A DNA stretch of 64,000 nucleotides, taken from NCBI GenBank assembly GCA_903907865.1, contig CAIVPR010000114.1:1-64000 (forward strand), given 5' to 3'. A program made the translations under genes and the position numbers. Shown piece after piece: positions 25,398 to 37,029 of this stretch (position 1 is its first letter; each line of letters begins with the position of its first letter). The notes beneath the pieces were generated by a model, which made no database searches, was not told the origin of the DNA, and worked only from the letters and a program-made list of their open reading frames with translations. The DNA comes from an uncultured Acidobacteriia bacterium. GTDB lineage: Bacteria; Acidobacteriota; Terriglobia; Bryobacterales; Bryobacteraceae.

Positions 25398-25632
25398 ACA
25401 CCCGCCACACTCGCCTCAAACCTGAGACGCCGCTTCATGTCCGGGCTCGACGGCATCCGCGGGGTTTCCGGCCTCTCGCGTCCGGCGCTGCCCCAAGCCC
25501 CGTCGGGAATCCGGGTCGGCGCTGTTCGTCCTCGCCATCGGATTCGGCGCACTATCATATTTTCTATTGGAGCGACCGGTCCAGTCGTTCGTCCGCGCGA
25601 GGTTTCCCATCTCGCGCCCGAGCAAATCCTAA
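25398..25632 (+). pseudogene. internally deleted acyltransferase-3 (OafA-like) remnant
   Basis: Two pieces of one gene type are visible. NLRRRFMSGLDGIRGVS (from about 25422) resembles the start of acyltransferase-3 proteins (LDGLRGxA). ALFVLAIGFGALSYFLLERP (from about 25516, stop TAA at 25630) resembles their end (SYxLIERP). They are in different frames and about 300 central codons are missing. The gene is therefore a relic of an O-acyltransferase that modified surface polysaccharide. Confidence 0.5.
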
Positions 25633-25647
25633 ATCTGAAGGTGTCGG

Positions 25648-28032
<2,385 letters not shown>

Positions 28033-28101
28033 CGCCTGGAAACAAAACTGGGGCCAGAACGTGCTAGTGTAGGGTAAAATTGTGTTTCAGAAGGGTCAAA
28101 A

Positions 28102-31100
28102 ATGAAAACCAGAACGCTCTTGCCCATCCTGCTGGCGCTTGGCATGGCTACCGCCGTCCACGCCCAGGTCTCCGGAACCATCGCAGGCTCGGTGGAAGAT
28201 CCCACCGGCGCCGCAATTCCCAACGCAAAAATTGAATTGCTGTTGGAAGGTGGCTCCAAGTCCGTACAAACTTCCCAGACCTCGGCCAACGGCCTGTTCA
28301 CGCTCAGCAGCGTCCGTCCCGAAACCTACCAAGTCCGTGTCACGGCGGAAGGCTTCATCCCGTCCGCAGTGAACAACGTCGTCGTCGCCCCTGCGGCGGT
28401 CAACTCGCTTCCGCCGTTCAAGCTGCAGATCGGTAGCGTTTCCACCAGCGTCGAAGTGAAGTCCGAATCGGAAGGCGTGCAGACCACCAACGTGGAAATC
28501 ACCAACACGGTGACCATGGAGCAGGTCACGTCCTTGCCGATCGTCAACCGTAGCCCGCTGAGCCTCATCGGAACCCAGGCTGGCGTCCTTTCCACCGGTG
28601 CCGACACGACGACGATCAACGGCCAGCGCACCAGCTTCACCAACGTGACGCTGAACGGCGTCAACATCCAGGACAACTTCATCCGCACGAACGCGTTGGA
28701 CTTCCTGCCGAACCTGCTTCTCGCGAGCCAGGTTTCGGAAGTGTCGATTTCCACCTCCAACATGGACGCGTCGCAATCCGCGGCCTCGGCCGTCAGCTTC
28801 ATCTCGCCCACCGGCGGCAACAGGTACCACGGCATGGCTCTGTGGTCGAACCGCAACAACGCGCTGGCGGCCAACACGTGGTTCAACAACCAGAACGGCA
28901 CCAAGCGTCCGTTCCTGAACCAGAACCAGTTCGCGGGCACGTTCTCCGGTCGCATCCTGAAGGACAAGTGGTTCTTCTATGGAGCGTACGAGGCCTTCCG
29001 CCTCCGCCAGCAGACCGCCTTCAACTCCACGATCCTCTCCGCCGACGCCCGCAACGGAATCTTCACCTACAAGGATGCCGGCGGCGCGGTCCAGAAGGCG
29101 AACGTCCTTGCCCTGATGGGAACGGCGATCAATCCCGTGGTTGCATCCCTCCTGTCCTCGGTGCCGACGCCGGACAAGATCAACAACTACAACGTCGGCG
29201 ACAGTTCCTCTTCGCTGTTGCGCAACACCGCCGGGTATTCGTTCCTTGGCCGCAACAACCGCACTCGCGACAACGTCAACATCACGTCCGACTACATCAT
29301 CAACGGCAAGCAGTCGGTCAGCGGTTCGTACAACTGGAACCGCGACTTGTTGGACCGGCCCGACCAGCAGAACAACTATGTGCTGGTGCCGAACGTCACC
29401 AACGCCGACTACGTCAAGTTCGGGGCCGGCTCGTGGCGCTACACCATCACGCCGACTCTGACCAACGAACTGCGGGGCGGCTTCAACATTGCCCCGGCGA
29501 TCTTCGCCACCAACCAGCAGTTCGGTTCGACCATCGTGACCGGATTTGTCTTCAACAACCCGGTCAATACCTTCCGGGGACAGGGTCGCAACACCAATAC
29601 CTACAACATCAACGACAACGCCAACTGGGTCCACGGCAACCACTCGATTAAGTTTGGAGCCAGTGGGCAGTTGATCCGCGTTGCGCCTTACAACGACGCC
29701 GGTATCACCCCGGTTTACTCGATCGGTCTCGGAACGGGTCACCAGGGCTTGGTGTCCAGCCAACTGCCCGGTATCAGCGCCACGGATCTTACCGCAGCCA
29801 ACAATCTCTTCGCCAGCTTGAGCGGTGCCGTCACCAGCGCGTCCCAGACGTTGAACGTGAAGAACGCCACGTCCGGCTACGTCAACGGTGCCACCAACCT
29901 GCGCCATTTTGCCTACGACAACTACGGCTTCTACATTCAGGACAACTGGCGCATCCGCCCCAACTTCACCATTGAGGCGGGACTGCGCTATGAATACTAC
30001 GCGCCGCTTCGTGAGACCGACAACCTCGAGTTGATCGCGCAGATCAGCGGCAACGATGTGAAGGGCGCGCTTTTGAACCCCACAACGGGCTTCAACTTTG
30101 CCAACGGCGGTTTCTACAAGGCCGACAAAATGGACTTCGGGCCGCGCATCGGTTTTGCGTGGAACCTCTTCGGCGACAACAAGACCTCCCTGCGCGGCGG
30201 TTACGGCATGTACTACGTGAACGACGAAGTGATCACATCGGTGCGCAACAGTCTGGAAACCAATCCCGGCTTGTCCTCCGGCGCAACCGCCACTGGGTTG
30301 ACCACCTTTGCCAACAACGTTGCCGCGTTGACGATTCCGCCGTACAAGGTTCCCCGTACCTTGGTGGACAACTATGCGCTCTCCACCACGGGTGCCATGG
30401 GTATCACCAACCCCGCGTTGAAGATCCCCTATGTCAGCCAGTACAGCCTCACGCTGCAGCACGAATACAAGGGCACCATCTTCTCCGCAGCCTACATCGG
30501 TAACCACGGCACCAAGCTGCTGCGCGGTATCGACTACAACCAAGTCACCATCGCCCCCATCCTTCCGGACTTCCTCCGGGCCCAAAAGAATGGCTACTTG
30601 GCGAAGGCGGCAACGGGCAGCTTCAACCCGGCCTACAATGCCGCGATTCCCGGCAGCCAGGCACTGACGGTCTTCCCGACCATGCCGAATGGCGGCTACC
30701 TCACCAATTCGTCCGTCCTGAGCTACTTGCAGACGGGTGACGTGGGAACCCTGGGCCAGTTCTACCAGAGCAACGGCGTGAACGGGAATATCAATTTCTT
30801 CCCCAACCCGAACATCCTCGGTGCGAACTACACCTCCAACGGTGCAGACTCCACTTACAACAGCCTCCAGATTGATGCCCGCCACCGCTACTCGCACGGG
30901 TTGAGCCTGCAGGCGAACTACACGTGGTCCAAGGTGCTCTCGAATACGTTGGGCGATACCCAGACCAACTTCGAGCCCTTCCTCGACAACGGCAACGCCC
31001 AGGCTGAACGCGCTCCCGCGCCGTTCGACCTCCGGCAGATTTTCAAGGCCAACAGCATCTACGACATTCCTCTCGGTCAGGGCCATAAATTCAACCCGAA

Positions 31101-31650
31101 GGGCTTGGGTCGGATCATTGGCGGCTGGTCGGTCGGAACCTTGCTGACTTGGCAGTCGGGCTCGGCCTTCTCGATCTATGAAGGTGCCCGCGGCACGCTG
31201 AACCGTTCGGCGCGCTCGACCTACAATACGGCGAATCCCTTGGTCTCGGGCACGGCGCTTTACGACAACTTCGGAATCCGCATGACAGGCACGGGACCCT
31301 ACTTCATCTCGGCCAGCGCTATCGGTTCGGACGGTCGCGGTACGGCGCCGGATGGTTCGGCGGCTTTCAGTGGCCAGTTGTTCGCCAATCCGGGTGCCGG
31401 TACGATCGGCGCTTTGCAACGTCGCGCGTTCTATGGCCCCACGGAGTTCAACCAAGACTTCGCGCTGCTGAAGAACGTGAAAATCCGGGAATCCCACACA
31501 CTGCAGATCCGCATGGACGCCACCAACGTGTACAACCATGCGACCTTCAACGTGGGCGACCAGAACATCAACTCGACCACCTTCGGAAAGATCACCGGCA
31601 CCTTCTTCGGTCGCCGTCTGGTCCAGTTCACGGCGTCGTACAAGTTCTAA
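28102..31650 (+). CDS. Oar-like TonB-dependent receptor with carboxypeptidase-regulatory domain
   Basis: This 1182-residue outer-membrane protein begins with a signal peptide (MKTRTLLPILLALGMATAVHA). An Ig-like carboxypeptidase-regulatory domain follows (about 23-115, VSGTIAGSVEDPTGAAIPNA), then a plug (about 120-240, ending with ASAVSFISPTGGN) and a long beta-barrel ending LVQFTASYKF. This is the acidobacterial TonB-dependent transporter architecture, related to myxobacterial Oar. No TonB-box-like segment is obvious. The substrate is unknown, and its position beside a peptidase hints at peptides. AGAAGGG precedes the ATG and a terminator follows. Confidence 0.92.
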   Translation: MKTRTLLPILLALGMATAVHAQVSGTIAGSVEDPTGAAIPNAKIELLLEGGSKSVQTSQTSANGLFTLSSVRPETYQVRVTAEGFIPSAVNNVVVAPAAVNSLPPFKLQIGSVSTSVEVKSESEGVQTTNVEITNTVTMEQVTSLPIVNRSPLSLIGTQAGVLSTGADTTTINGQRTSFTNVTLNGVNIQDNFIRTNALDFLPNLLLASQVSEVSISTSNMDASQSAASAVSFISPTGGNRYHGMALWSNRNNALAANTWFNNQNGTKRPFLNQNQFAGTFSGRILKDKWFFYGAYEAFRLRQQTAFNSTILSADARNGIFTYKDAGGAVQKANVLALMGTAINPVVASLLSSVPTPDKINNYNVGDSSSSLLRNTAGYSFLGRNNRTRDNVNITSDYIINGKQSVSGSYNWNRDLLDRPDQQNNYVLVPNVTNADYVKFGAGSWRYTITPTLTNELRGGFNIAPAIFATNQQFGSTIVTGFVFNNPVNTFRGQGRNTNTYNINDNANWVHGNHSIKFGASGQLIRVAPYNDAGITPVYSIGLGTGHQGLVSSQLPGISATDLTAANNLFASLSGAVTSASQTLNVKNATSGYVNGATNLRHFAYDNYGFYIQDNWRIRPNFTIEAGLRYEYYAPLRETDNLELIAQISGNDVKGALLNPTTGFNFANGGFYKADKMDFGPRIGFAWNLFGDNKTSLRGGYGMYYVNDEVITSVRNSLETNPGLSSGATATGLTTFANNVAALTIPPYKVPRTLVDNYALSTTGAMGITNPALKIPYVSQYSLTLQHEYKGTIFSAAYIGNHGTKLLRGIDYNQVTIAPILPDFLRAQKNGYLAKAATGSFNPAYNAAIPGSQALTVFPTMPNGGYLTNSSVLSYLQTGDVGTLGQFYQSNGVNGNINFFPNPNILGANYTSNGADSTYNSLQIDARHRYSHGLSLQANYTWSKVLSNTLGDTQTNFEPFLDNGNAQAERAPAPFDLRQIFKANSIYDIPLGQGHKFNPKGLGRIIGGWSVGTLLTWQSGSAFSIYEGARGTLNRSARSTYNTANPLVSGTALYDNFGIRMTGTGPYFISASAIGSDGRGTAPDGSAAFSGQLFANPGAGTIGALQRRAFYGPTEFNQDFALLKNVKIRESHTLQIRMDATNVYNHATFNVGDQNINSTTFGKITGTFFGRRLVQFTASYKF

Positions 31651-31678
31651 CGCCGGAACATTGCTTGCAGCAGGAAGG

Positions 31679-31700
31679 GGGCCCGGTTCGCCGGGCCCTC
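31679..31700 (+). terminator. intrinsic terminator of the receptor gene
   Basis: GGGCCCGG (31679-31686) pairs with CCGGGCCC (31691-31698) over a TTCG tetraloop. The downstream tract is CTCTTCGCTATTTT, weakly T-rich. Confidence 0.8.
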
Positions 31701-31792
31701 TTCGCTATTTTGGGCGGGCTTGACCTCGCGCTTACAATCCAACACCCTTCCTTTACGTATCGCCGCTAGACTTGAAACTGTAGGCGACTGAC

Positions 31793-33694
31793 GTGCGGAC
31801 AGCGATCATCCTCATCTTGACTGCGATTCCGCTCTGGGCGGCGGACCCCCGCACAACCTCGTGGATCCGTGGAACGGCACCCCTCACCGAGGCGCTGCAG
31901 AAGATTGCGCTCGACGTCCATGATGTCCGCTGGAATGACGATGCTGTGACGGTTGAGTCCGCCGGGTTGTCCCTGCGATCATTCGGCATCCTGCAGGCCG
32001 GCCCCTTCGACGCGCAACAGGCCGTGAGGCATTTCACCTATCGCATTCCTCGCGATCCCAAACCGGCGTTGAAGCCGGTCCCAACGCCACTGGGCGTGGT
32101 GGGCGCATTTGTCAACGGCGTGCCGATCTACAACTCGGCTGCCGTCCTCAGTTACCGCAATGCCAACCTTTGGCATGCCGACATCGTGTCGTTTCTGGAC
32201 GACGGCACTCGGACGGCGCAGGGTTGGCTGCGGTCGGGGCAGGAGCGGACTCCGACCGCTCCTTTGCTCCAAGCGTTGCTGGCGCAGTCCGACCGGCATT
32301 CCCCGCTCATCGGATTCGCCTTGGACGGCTACCCCATTTATGGCCCCTACGGGTGGGATGGGGCTGGGCAGGTGCGGCGGTTCTGCTCCAGTTATGCCGT
32401 TCGACGGAAGCTCGACCGGTCCCGATTGCCCACCGGATCGCTGCTGACTCCCGAACAGGAGGGTCCTACAGTCGACTCCGATTTCCCGGCCGGCACCTTT
32501 GTTGAAGATTATGAGTACGTGGCCGGTTCCGGCGATCTGGACGAGCACAACGGGCGGTTCGCCGTCACGCCCGAGTTTCCCGAGGGTACCTACGCTTACT
32601 TCCTCGCCACCACCGAAACCGGCAAGTTGGCGTATCCGTATCTGATCGGGCCAACCTTCAGAGGCGAGTACGCGCCCCTCGATCTTACCGGCTACCGCGA
32701 ACACTCGATCTCCAAAGGGCTGCGTCTGCTGACAAAGGGCCCCGGAGAATTTGTGTTCCAGTCCGAATACCCGGTCTTGGAGCAGGTCCACGAACGGCAA
32801 ATGCACGTTGTGGTCGTCTCGCAGGATCTGGCGTTCTTCGACCATGTGCATCCGGAACCCCTGGCGGGTGGCCTCTACCGGTTGGACTACAAGTTCCCGC
32901 AAGCCGGAAAGTATTGGGTCTTTTCGGATCACACACCCCCGGGGCAGCCGCAGACGATTTCCCGCTTTGCAGTGGTGGCGGATGGACCCGCCGTATTTCA
33001 CGAGCCTCCAAACAACGAGAGCGCTCAGGAGGTTACGGTTTCCGGGGTCACGGCCTCCCTCTCCACAAACGGCCCGCTACGGACCGGCCAGGATGTCCGC
33101 CTGCAGTTCCACGTGGGCGTGACCGACTTGGAGCCGTACCTTGGCTCCTGGGGCCATATCATGATCGCCAGTTGGGACCGGACCGATTTCATCCACGCCC
33201 ATCCCGTCGAAGGGCCCTCCCCGCTCGCATCTCCCGGCGACTTCTGGAGCCATAGCCACGGCACACCTGGTCCGAGTCCCGATCTGATCGAGACTGTGAC
33301 CGGCTTCAACCGGCCGGGGATTTACAAGATTTGGCTGCAGGTCCAACTCCAAGGCCAGGTCCTGACATTCCCGTGGGTGGTGCGGGTGTCGGAAGGGAAG
33401 CCCGCCGTGAGCCAGTCGAGTCTGATCCCGAAGGGGGCGGTGTTGGTGACGGTCAGTGCGGCGGGTTACAGCCCGGCGCGAATCGAAATCCTGGCGGATA
33501 CCGCCACCACGCTCGCGTTCCGACGCACCGACGCCCAAAACTGCGCTGGCAAAGTCGTGTTCCCGGAGCTGGGGATTTCGAAGGACCTTCCGGTGGGCGA
33601 AACCGTGCTTGTCCCCTTGGCGGCCCGAAAGGCGGGGACGCTGCACTTTGCGTGCGGGATGGGGATGTTCAAGGGCTCGGTGGTGGTCCGTTAG
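31793..33694 (+). CDS. secreted YHYH-domain protein with C-terminal cupredoxin
   Basis: This 633-residue exported protein has a short signal peptide (about 1-17). The N-terminal half (about 90-310) fits the YHYH family, with IGFALDGYPIYGPYG and DEHNGRFAVTPEFPEGTYAYF. Two later segments carry an HxHP motif (QMHVVVVSQDLAFFDHVHPE and WDRTDFIHAHPVEG), suggesting metal-binding Ig-like modules. The C-terminus (about 550-633) is an EfeO/cupredoxin-like domain with NCAGKVVFPELGISKDLP and FACGMGMFKG. A role in handling copper or another metal is plausible but inferred. GTG at 31793 starts it. The stop overlaps the stop of modA (TTAG). Confidence 0.75.
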   Translation: MRTAIILILTAIPLWAADPRTTSWIRGTAPLTEALQKIALDVHDVRWNDDAVTVESAGLSLRSFGILQAGPFDAQQAVRHFTYRIPRDPKPALKPVPTPLGVVGAFVNGVPIYNSAAVLSYRNANLWHADIVSFLDDGTRTAQGWLRSGQERTPTAPLLQALLAQSDRHSPLIGFALDGYPIYGPYGWDGAGQVRRFCSSYAVRRKLDRSRLPTGSLLTPEQEGPTVDSDFPAGTFVEDYEYVAGSGDLDEHNGRFAVTPEFPEGTYAYFLATTETGKLAYPYLIGPTFRGEYAPLDLTGYREHSISKGLRLLTKGPGEFVFQSEYPVLEQVHERQMHVVVVSQDLAFFDHVHPEPLAGGLYRLDYKFPQAGKYWVFSDHTPPGQPQTISRFAVVADGPAVFHEPPNNESAQEVTVSGVTASLSTNGPLRTGQDVRLQFHVGVTDLEPYLGSWGHIMIASWDRTDFIHAHPVEGPSPLASPGDFWSHSHGTPGPSPDLIETVTGFNRPGIYKIWLQVQLQGQVLTFPWVVRVSEGKPAVSQSSLIPKGAVLVTVSAAGYSPARIEILADTATTLAFRRTDAQNCAGKVVFPELGISKDLPVGETVLVPLAARKAGTLHFACGMGMFKGSVVVR

Positions 33695-34452
33695 CGGGGG
33701 AGCCGGTATCCGGACTTGGCGAGAATGTCGCGTCCGTTGCCAGTTAGCAGAAACTGCCGGAACCGGACTGCGGACACCTTGTTTGCCGCGTAACTAGTGA
33801 TGCCCAGCTCTTGGTCCAGCCTGTGGTGTAGCTTGGGGTCCACCTCCAGCACCTTGCCGGGCTCGTTGCGGACCAGCGACATCGCGGTGAAGACGGCGTC
33901 GGCATTGCCCGTGGAGCCGTACTGCTGGACCATGCTCACGTTGGACGCATAGACCATCTTCGGCTTCACGACCTCCCAGAGACCGCTATGTTGCAGGGCT
34001 TCCACCGCAGCCAGTCCGTAGGGGGCCAGTTCCGGCTTGGCCGCCGCGACGATCCGGACCTCGGGTTTCGCGAGGTCTCCGATTCCGTGGACTGCGGCGC
34101 GGGCCGACGGGGGGATCCAAAGAGCCAGGATGCCGGTTGCGTACACGGCCCTGGAGCCCGCCGCTAGGAGACCCTTGCGTTCGAGTTCCTGCGAATGCTC
34201 GGTGTCGGCGGCGGCGAAGAGGTCGATCGGCGCGCGCTCCTCGATCTGCTGGGCTATTTGCGCCGTCGAAGCATAGCTGAAGACGGGGTGGATGCCGGTT
34301 TCGCGCTCGAAGGCTGGCCCGATAACTTGGAACACCGAGGTCAGGTTGGCCGCAGCCCCAACCACCACCTCCTGCGAGGCCTTTGCGGAGGCGAATCGGG
34401 GCAACGCCGCGAGGCTAGCCTGCAATGCGCGACGTCTTGTAAACACGACCAT
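33691..34452 (-). CDS. modA: molybdate ABC transporter substrate-binding protein
   Basis: This 253-residue periplasmic binding protein has an N-terminal RRRALQASLAALPRFASA signal, possibly Tat-type. GAAANLTSVFQVIGPAFERE, ASTAQIAQQIEERAPIDLFAAAD and YGLAAVEAL are ModA hallmarks. It binds molybdate or tungstate for the ModBC permease. No modB, modC or molybdopterin gene is adjacent, so it is an orphan here. The start is divergent from the second DPP-IV-like gene, with 56 bases between. Confidence 0.88.
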   Translation of the reverse strand: MVVFTRRRALQASLAALPRFASAKASQEVVVGAAANLTSVFQVIGPAFERETGIHPVFSYASTAQIAQQIEERAPIDLFAAADTEHSQELERKGLLAAGSRAVYATGILALWIPPSARAAVHGIGDLAKPEVRIVAAAKPELAPYGLAAVEALQHSGLWEVVKPKMVYASNVSMVQQYGSTGNADAVFTAMSLVRNEPGKVLEVDPKLHHRLDQELGITSYAANKVSAVRFRQFLLTGNGRDILAKSGYRLPR

Positions 34453-34508
34453 GTTCTCTTTTGAGGATAACCCGGCGGGCCGAGTTGTGTTTCGCTATCC
34501 TGATTCCA

Positions 34509-36743
34509 ATGCGGATTTTGACAATCGTAGCGACTCTCTGCCTCTTCGTGCCGACGGGTTCGCGGGCCTCGGAGCAACTCGACAAGACGCTCCACCAGAT
34601 CTTCGACTCCCGGGACCTCCAAGTCAAGTCGTTCGGGCCCGCCCGGTGGATCGAAGGCGGAGCGGCCTACACGACCCTGGAACCGGCGGCGGACTCTTCC
34701 GGTGCCAGGGAAATCGTCCGTTACGAGACCGCGACAGGCAAACGCAGTGTGCTGATCTCGGCGGCGGCCTTGACCCCCTCAGGAGCGGCCAAACCGCTCT
34801 CCATCGACGACTACCACTGGTCGGAGGACGCCAAGCAACTGCTGGTGTTCACGGCGTCCAAGAAAGTCTGGCGCAACAACACGCGCGGCGACTATTGGGT
34901 CCTGAATCGCGCAACGGCGGCGCTGAAGAAGCTGGGTGGGTCGGCACCGCCCTCCAGTATGATGTTCGCCCACTTCTCGCCCGACGGCACGCGCGTGGCC
35001 TACGTCCGCACCAACAACGTCTACGTCGAGGACATCGCCTCGGGCACGGTAAAGGCATTGACCACGGACGGATCTGCGACCCAGATCAACGGGACGTCGG
35101 ACTGGGTCTACGAGGAGGAGCTGTCGCTCCGGGATTGCATCCGCTGGAGTCCCGACGGTCGCCAGATCGCCTACTGGCAATTTGACTCGACAGGCGTGCA
35201 GCAGTTCACCCTGCTCGACAATACCTCCTCTCTGTATCCGAAGACGACTGTGATTCCGTATCCGAAGGTGGGTACCACGAATTCGGCGGTGCGCGTGGGT
35301 GTGGTCTCCGCGGAAGGCGGTGCGACCCGGTGGATGAACATCCCCGGCGATTCCCGCCAGAACTACCTTTTTCGGATGGACTGGGCGGGCAACTCGTCGG
35401 AACTGGCGGTCGGCCAGTTGAACCGGCTGCAGAACCACCTGTCCTTGTATCTGGCCAGCGCCGCGTCGGGCGATGCCAAGGTGTTTTTCGAGGACACGGA
35501 CCAGGCTTGGGTGGATGTGCGGGTCGGCTCTGCCTTCGATTGGCTGGACCACGGCAAACAGTTGTTATGGCTGAGCGAGCGGGACGGATGGCGCCATGCC
35601 TTGCTGGCGGCACGTTCCGGCGGAGCGCCCAAGCTTTTGACGACGGGCAAGGCCGATGTCCAAGGGATCGCGGGCATGGACCCCGAGGGCAAATGGATCT
35701 ACTACACCGCGTCGCCCGAAAACGCCACCCAAAACTACCTATACCGGAGCGACATGACGGCGCGCGTCACCCCGGCGGACCAGCCCGGGAGCCACTCGTA
35801 CAACATCTCGCCGAACAACCGCTGGGCCTTCCACACCTACTCGCGGGCCGACCAAGTCCCGGTCACTGATTTGATCAGCCTGCCCGACCACCGCCGTGTC
35901 CGCATGCTGGAGGACAACGCTGCGCTGCAGCGGAACGCGGCGAAGCTGCTGTCATCGAAGATCGAATTTCTGCAGGTCAAGCTTGACGACGGCACGGTCT
36001 TGGACGGCTCGCTGATCAAGCCGCCGGATTTCGACCCGTCCAAGAAGTACCCCGTGATCGTGCATATTTACGGCGAACCTGCGTCGACCACGGTGAACGA
36101 CCGGTGGTCGGGCCGGAACGACTACTTCCACCGGGCGCTGGCAGCGGACGGGTATCTCGTGGCCAGCTTCGACAACCGGGGGACGCCCGCGCCGAAGGGC
36201 CGGGAATGGCGGAAATCGGTGTACGGGTCGGTGGGCGATTTGTCGTCGAAGGACCAGGCCGAGGCGGTGCGGAAGCTGGCGGCGCAGCGGAGCTACGTGG
36301 ATGCAGCGCGGATCGGGGTCTGGGGCTGGAGCGGCGGGGGCACCAATACTCTGAACCTGATGTTCCGCGCGCCGGAGGTGTACCGGGTCGGCGTGGCGGT
36401 CGCGCCGGTGCCGGATCAGAAGCTGTACGACACGATCTATCAGGAGCGCTACATGGGCCTGCCGGAGACCAATGACGAAGGCTACAAGCGCGGTTCGGCG
36501 ATCAACTTCGCTGCCGGGCTGAAGGGCAAATTGTTGATCGTGCACGGCAGCGGCGACGACAACGTCCACTTCCAGGGCACGGAACGGCTGGTGAACCGGC
36601 TGGTTGAGTTGGACAAGCCATTCGATTTCATGGAGTACCCCAACCGGACGCACTCGATCTCAGAGGGGCAGGGAACCTCGCTCCATGTCTACCAGTTGAT
36701 TGCCCGGTATTTCGAGGAGCACCTGCCTGCGGGTGGCCGGTAA
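34509..36743 (+). CDS. S9-family dipeptidyl peptidase IV, copy 2
   Basis: This 744-residue exported serine peptidase has a signal peptide (MRILTIVATLCLFVPTGSRA). The N-terminal part is a DPP-IV beta-propeller with NLYVEDIASG-like strands and WVYEEELSLRDC, the glutamate pair that holds the substrate amino terminus. The C-terminal hydrolase domain has GWSGGG (S608), then GSGDDNVHFQ (Asp) and PNRTHSISEG (His). The WVYEEE motif makes true dipeptidyl peptidase IV activity likely. It is paralogous to the gene at 25648 but more canonical. ATG at 34509 starts the signal peptide. Confidence 0.92.
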   Translation: MRILTIVATLCLFVPTGSRASEQLDKTLHQIFDSRDLQVKSFGPARWIEGGAAYTTLEPAADSSGAREIVRYETATGKRSVLISAAALTPSGAAKPLSIDDYHWSEDAKQLLVFTASKKVWRNNTRGDYWVLNRATAALKKLGGSAPPSSMMFAHFSPDGTRVAYVRTNNVYVEDIASGTVKALTTDGSATQINGTSDWVYEEELSLRDCIRWSPDGRQIAYWQFDSTGVQQFTLLDNTSSLYPKTTVIPYPKVGTTNSAVRVGVVSAEGGATRWMNIPGDSRQNYLFRMDWAGNSSELAVGQLNRLQNHLSLYLASAASGDAKVFFEDTDQAWVDVRVGSAFDWLDHGKQLLWLSERDGWRHALLAARSGGAPKLLTTGKADVQGIAGMDPEGKWIYYTASPENATQNYLYRSDMTARVTPADQPGSHSYNISPNNRWAFHTYSRADQVPVTDLISLPDHRRVRMLEDNAALQRNAAKLLSSKIEFLQVKLDDGTVLDGSLIKPPDFDPSKKYPVIVHIYGEPASTTVNDRWSGRNDYFHRALAADGYLVASFDNRGTPAPKGREWRKSVYGSVGDLSSKDQAEAVRKLAAQRSYVDAARIGVWGWSGGGTNTLNLMFRAPEVYRVGVAVAPVPDQKLYDTIYQERYMGLPETNDEGYKRGSAINFAAGLKGKLLIVHGSGDDNVHFQGTERLVNRLVELDKPFDFMEYPNRTHSISEGQGTSLHVYQLIARYFEEHLPAGGR

Positions 36744-36780
36744 GGGCATGTCGGGCTGTTGGAACAAACGCTCCTTCGCA

Positions 36781-36825
36781 GTCGCGGCTCGGTAACGCAC
36801 GGATTCTGCCGAGCCGCGACCGCAA
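36781..36825. repeat. REP-like hairpin element
   Basis: GTCGCGGCTCGG (36781-36792) pairs perfectly with CCGAGCCGCGAC (36809-36820) over a 16-base loop. The right arm and five following bases are identical to 22711-22727. It lies just downstream of a gene end. It is probably a dispersed palindrome that can also stop transcription. Confidence 0.6.
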
Positions 36826-36846
36826 GGTAGAGTGTTGACTGCCCCA

Positions 36847-37017
36847 TCAAGGAAGTCTGGAACGCGATTCGAGGGCGGCACGCACCTCCAGAATAGACCG
36901 GACGTGCCGTTGCAGCGTCTCCAAACGCTCTAGCGGCGTCATGGAGAGCATCCAGCGGATCATCGTGACATCGACGCCGTCGACATACTCCCGGCCTTGG
37001 TCTTCCTCCGCTTCCAT
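36847..37017 (-). CDS. 56-residue hypothetical protein
   Basis: This frame is shorter than usual cut-offs. It begins MEAEEDQGREYVDGVDVTMI, continues with RWMLSMTPLERLETLQRHV, and ends in an Arg-rich tail. The YVDGVDxTxIRWMLSxTPxERL pattern is, from memory, a recurrent small-protein family in acidobacteria, often next to nucleotidyltransferase-like genes. I cannot name a function, and no such partner is beside it here. It lies 12 bases upstream of the unknown tandem family on the same strand; no Shine-Dalgarno sequence is convincing. Confidence 0.55.
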   Translation of the reverse strand: MEAEEDQGREYVDGVDVTMIRWMLSMTPLERLETLQRHVRSILEVRAALESRSRLP

Positions 37018-37029
37018 ATTTCTATGTTC

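Noticed and set aside
28096-31539. A 1147-codon open frame on the minus strand
   Set aside because: It is fully antisense to the receptor gene. Its translation is Val/Gly/Arg/Asp-rich with no recognisable domain, as expected from GC-rich codon mirroring.
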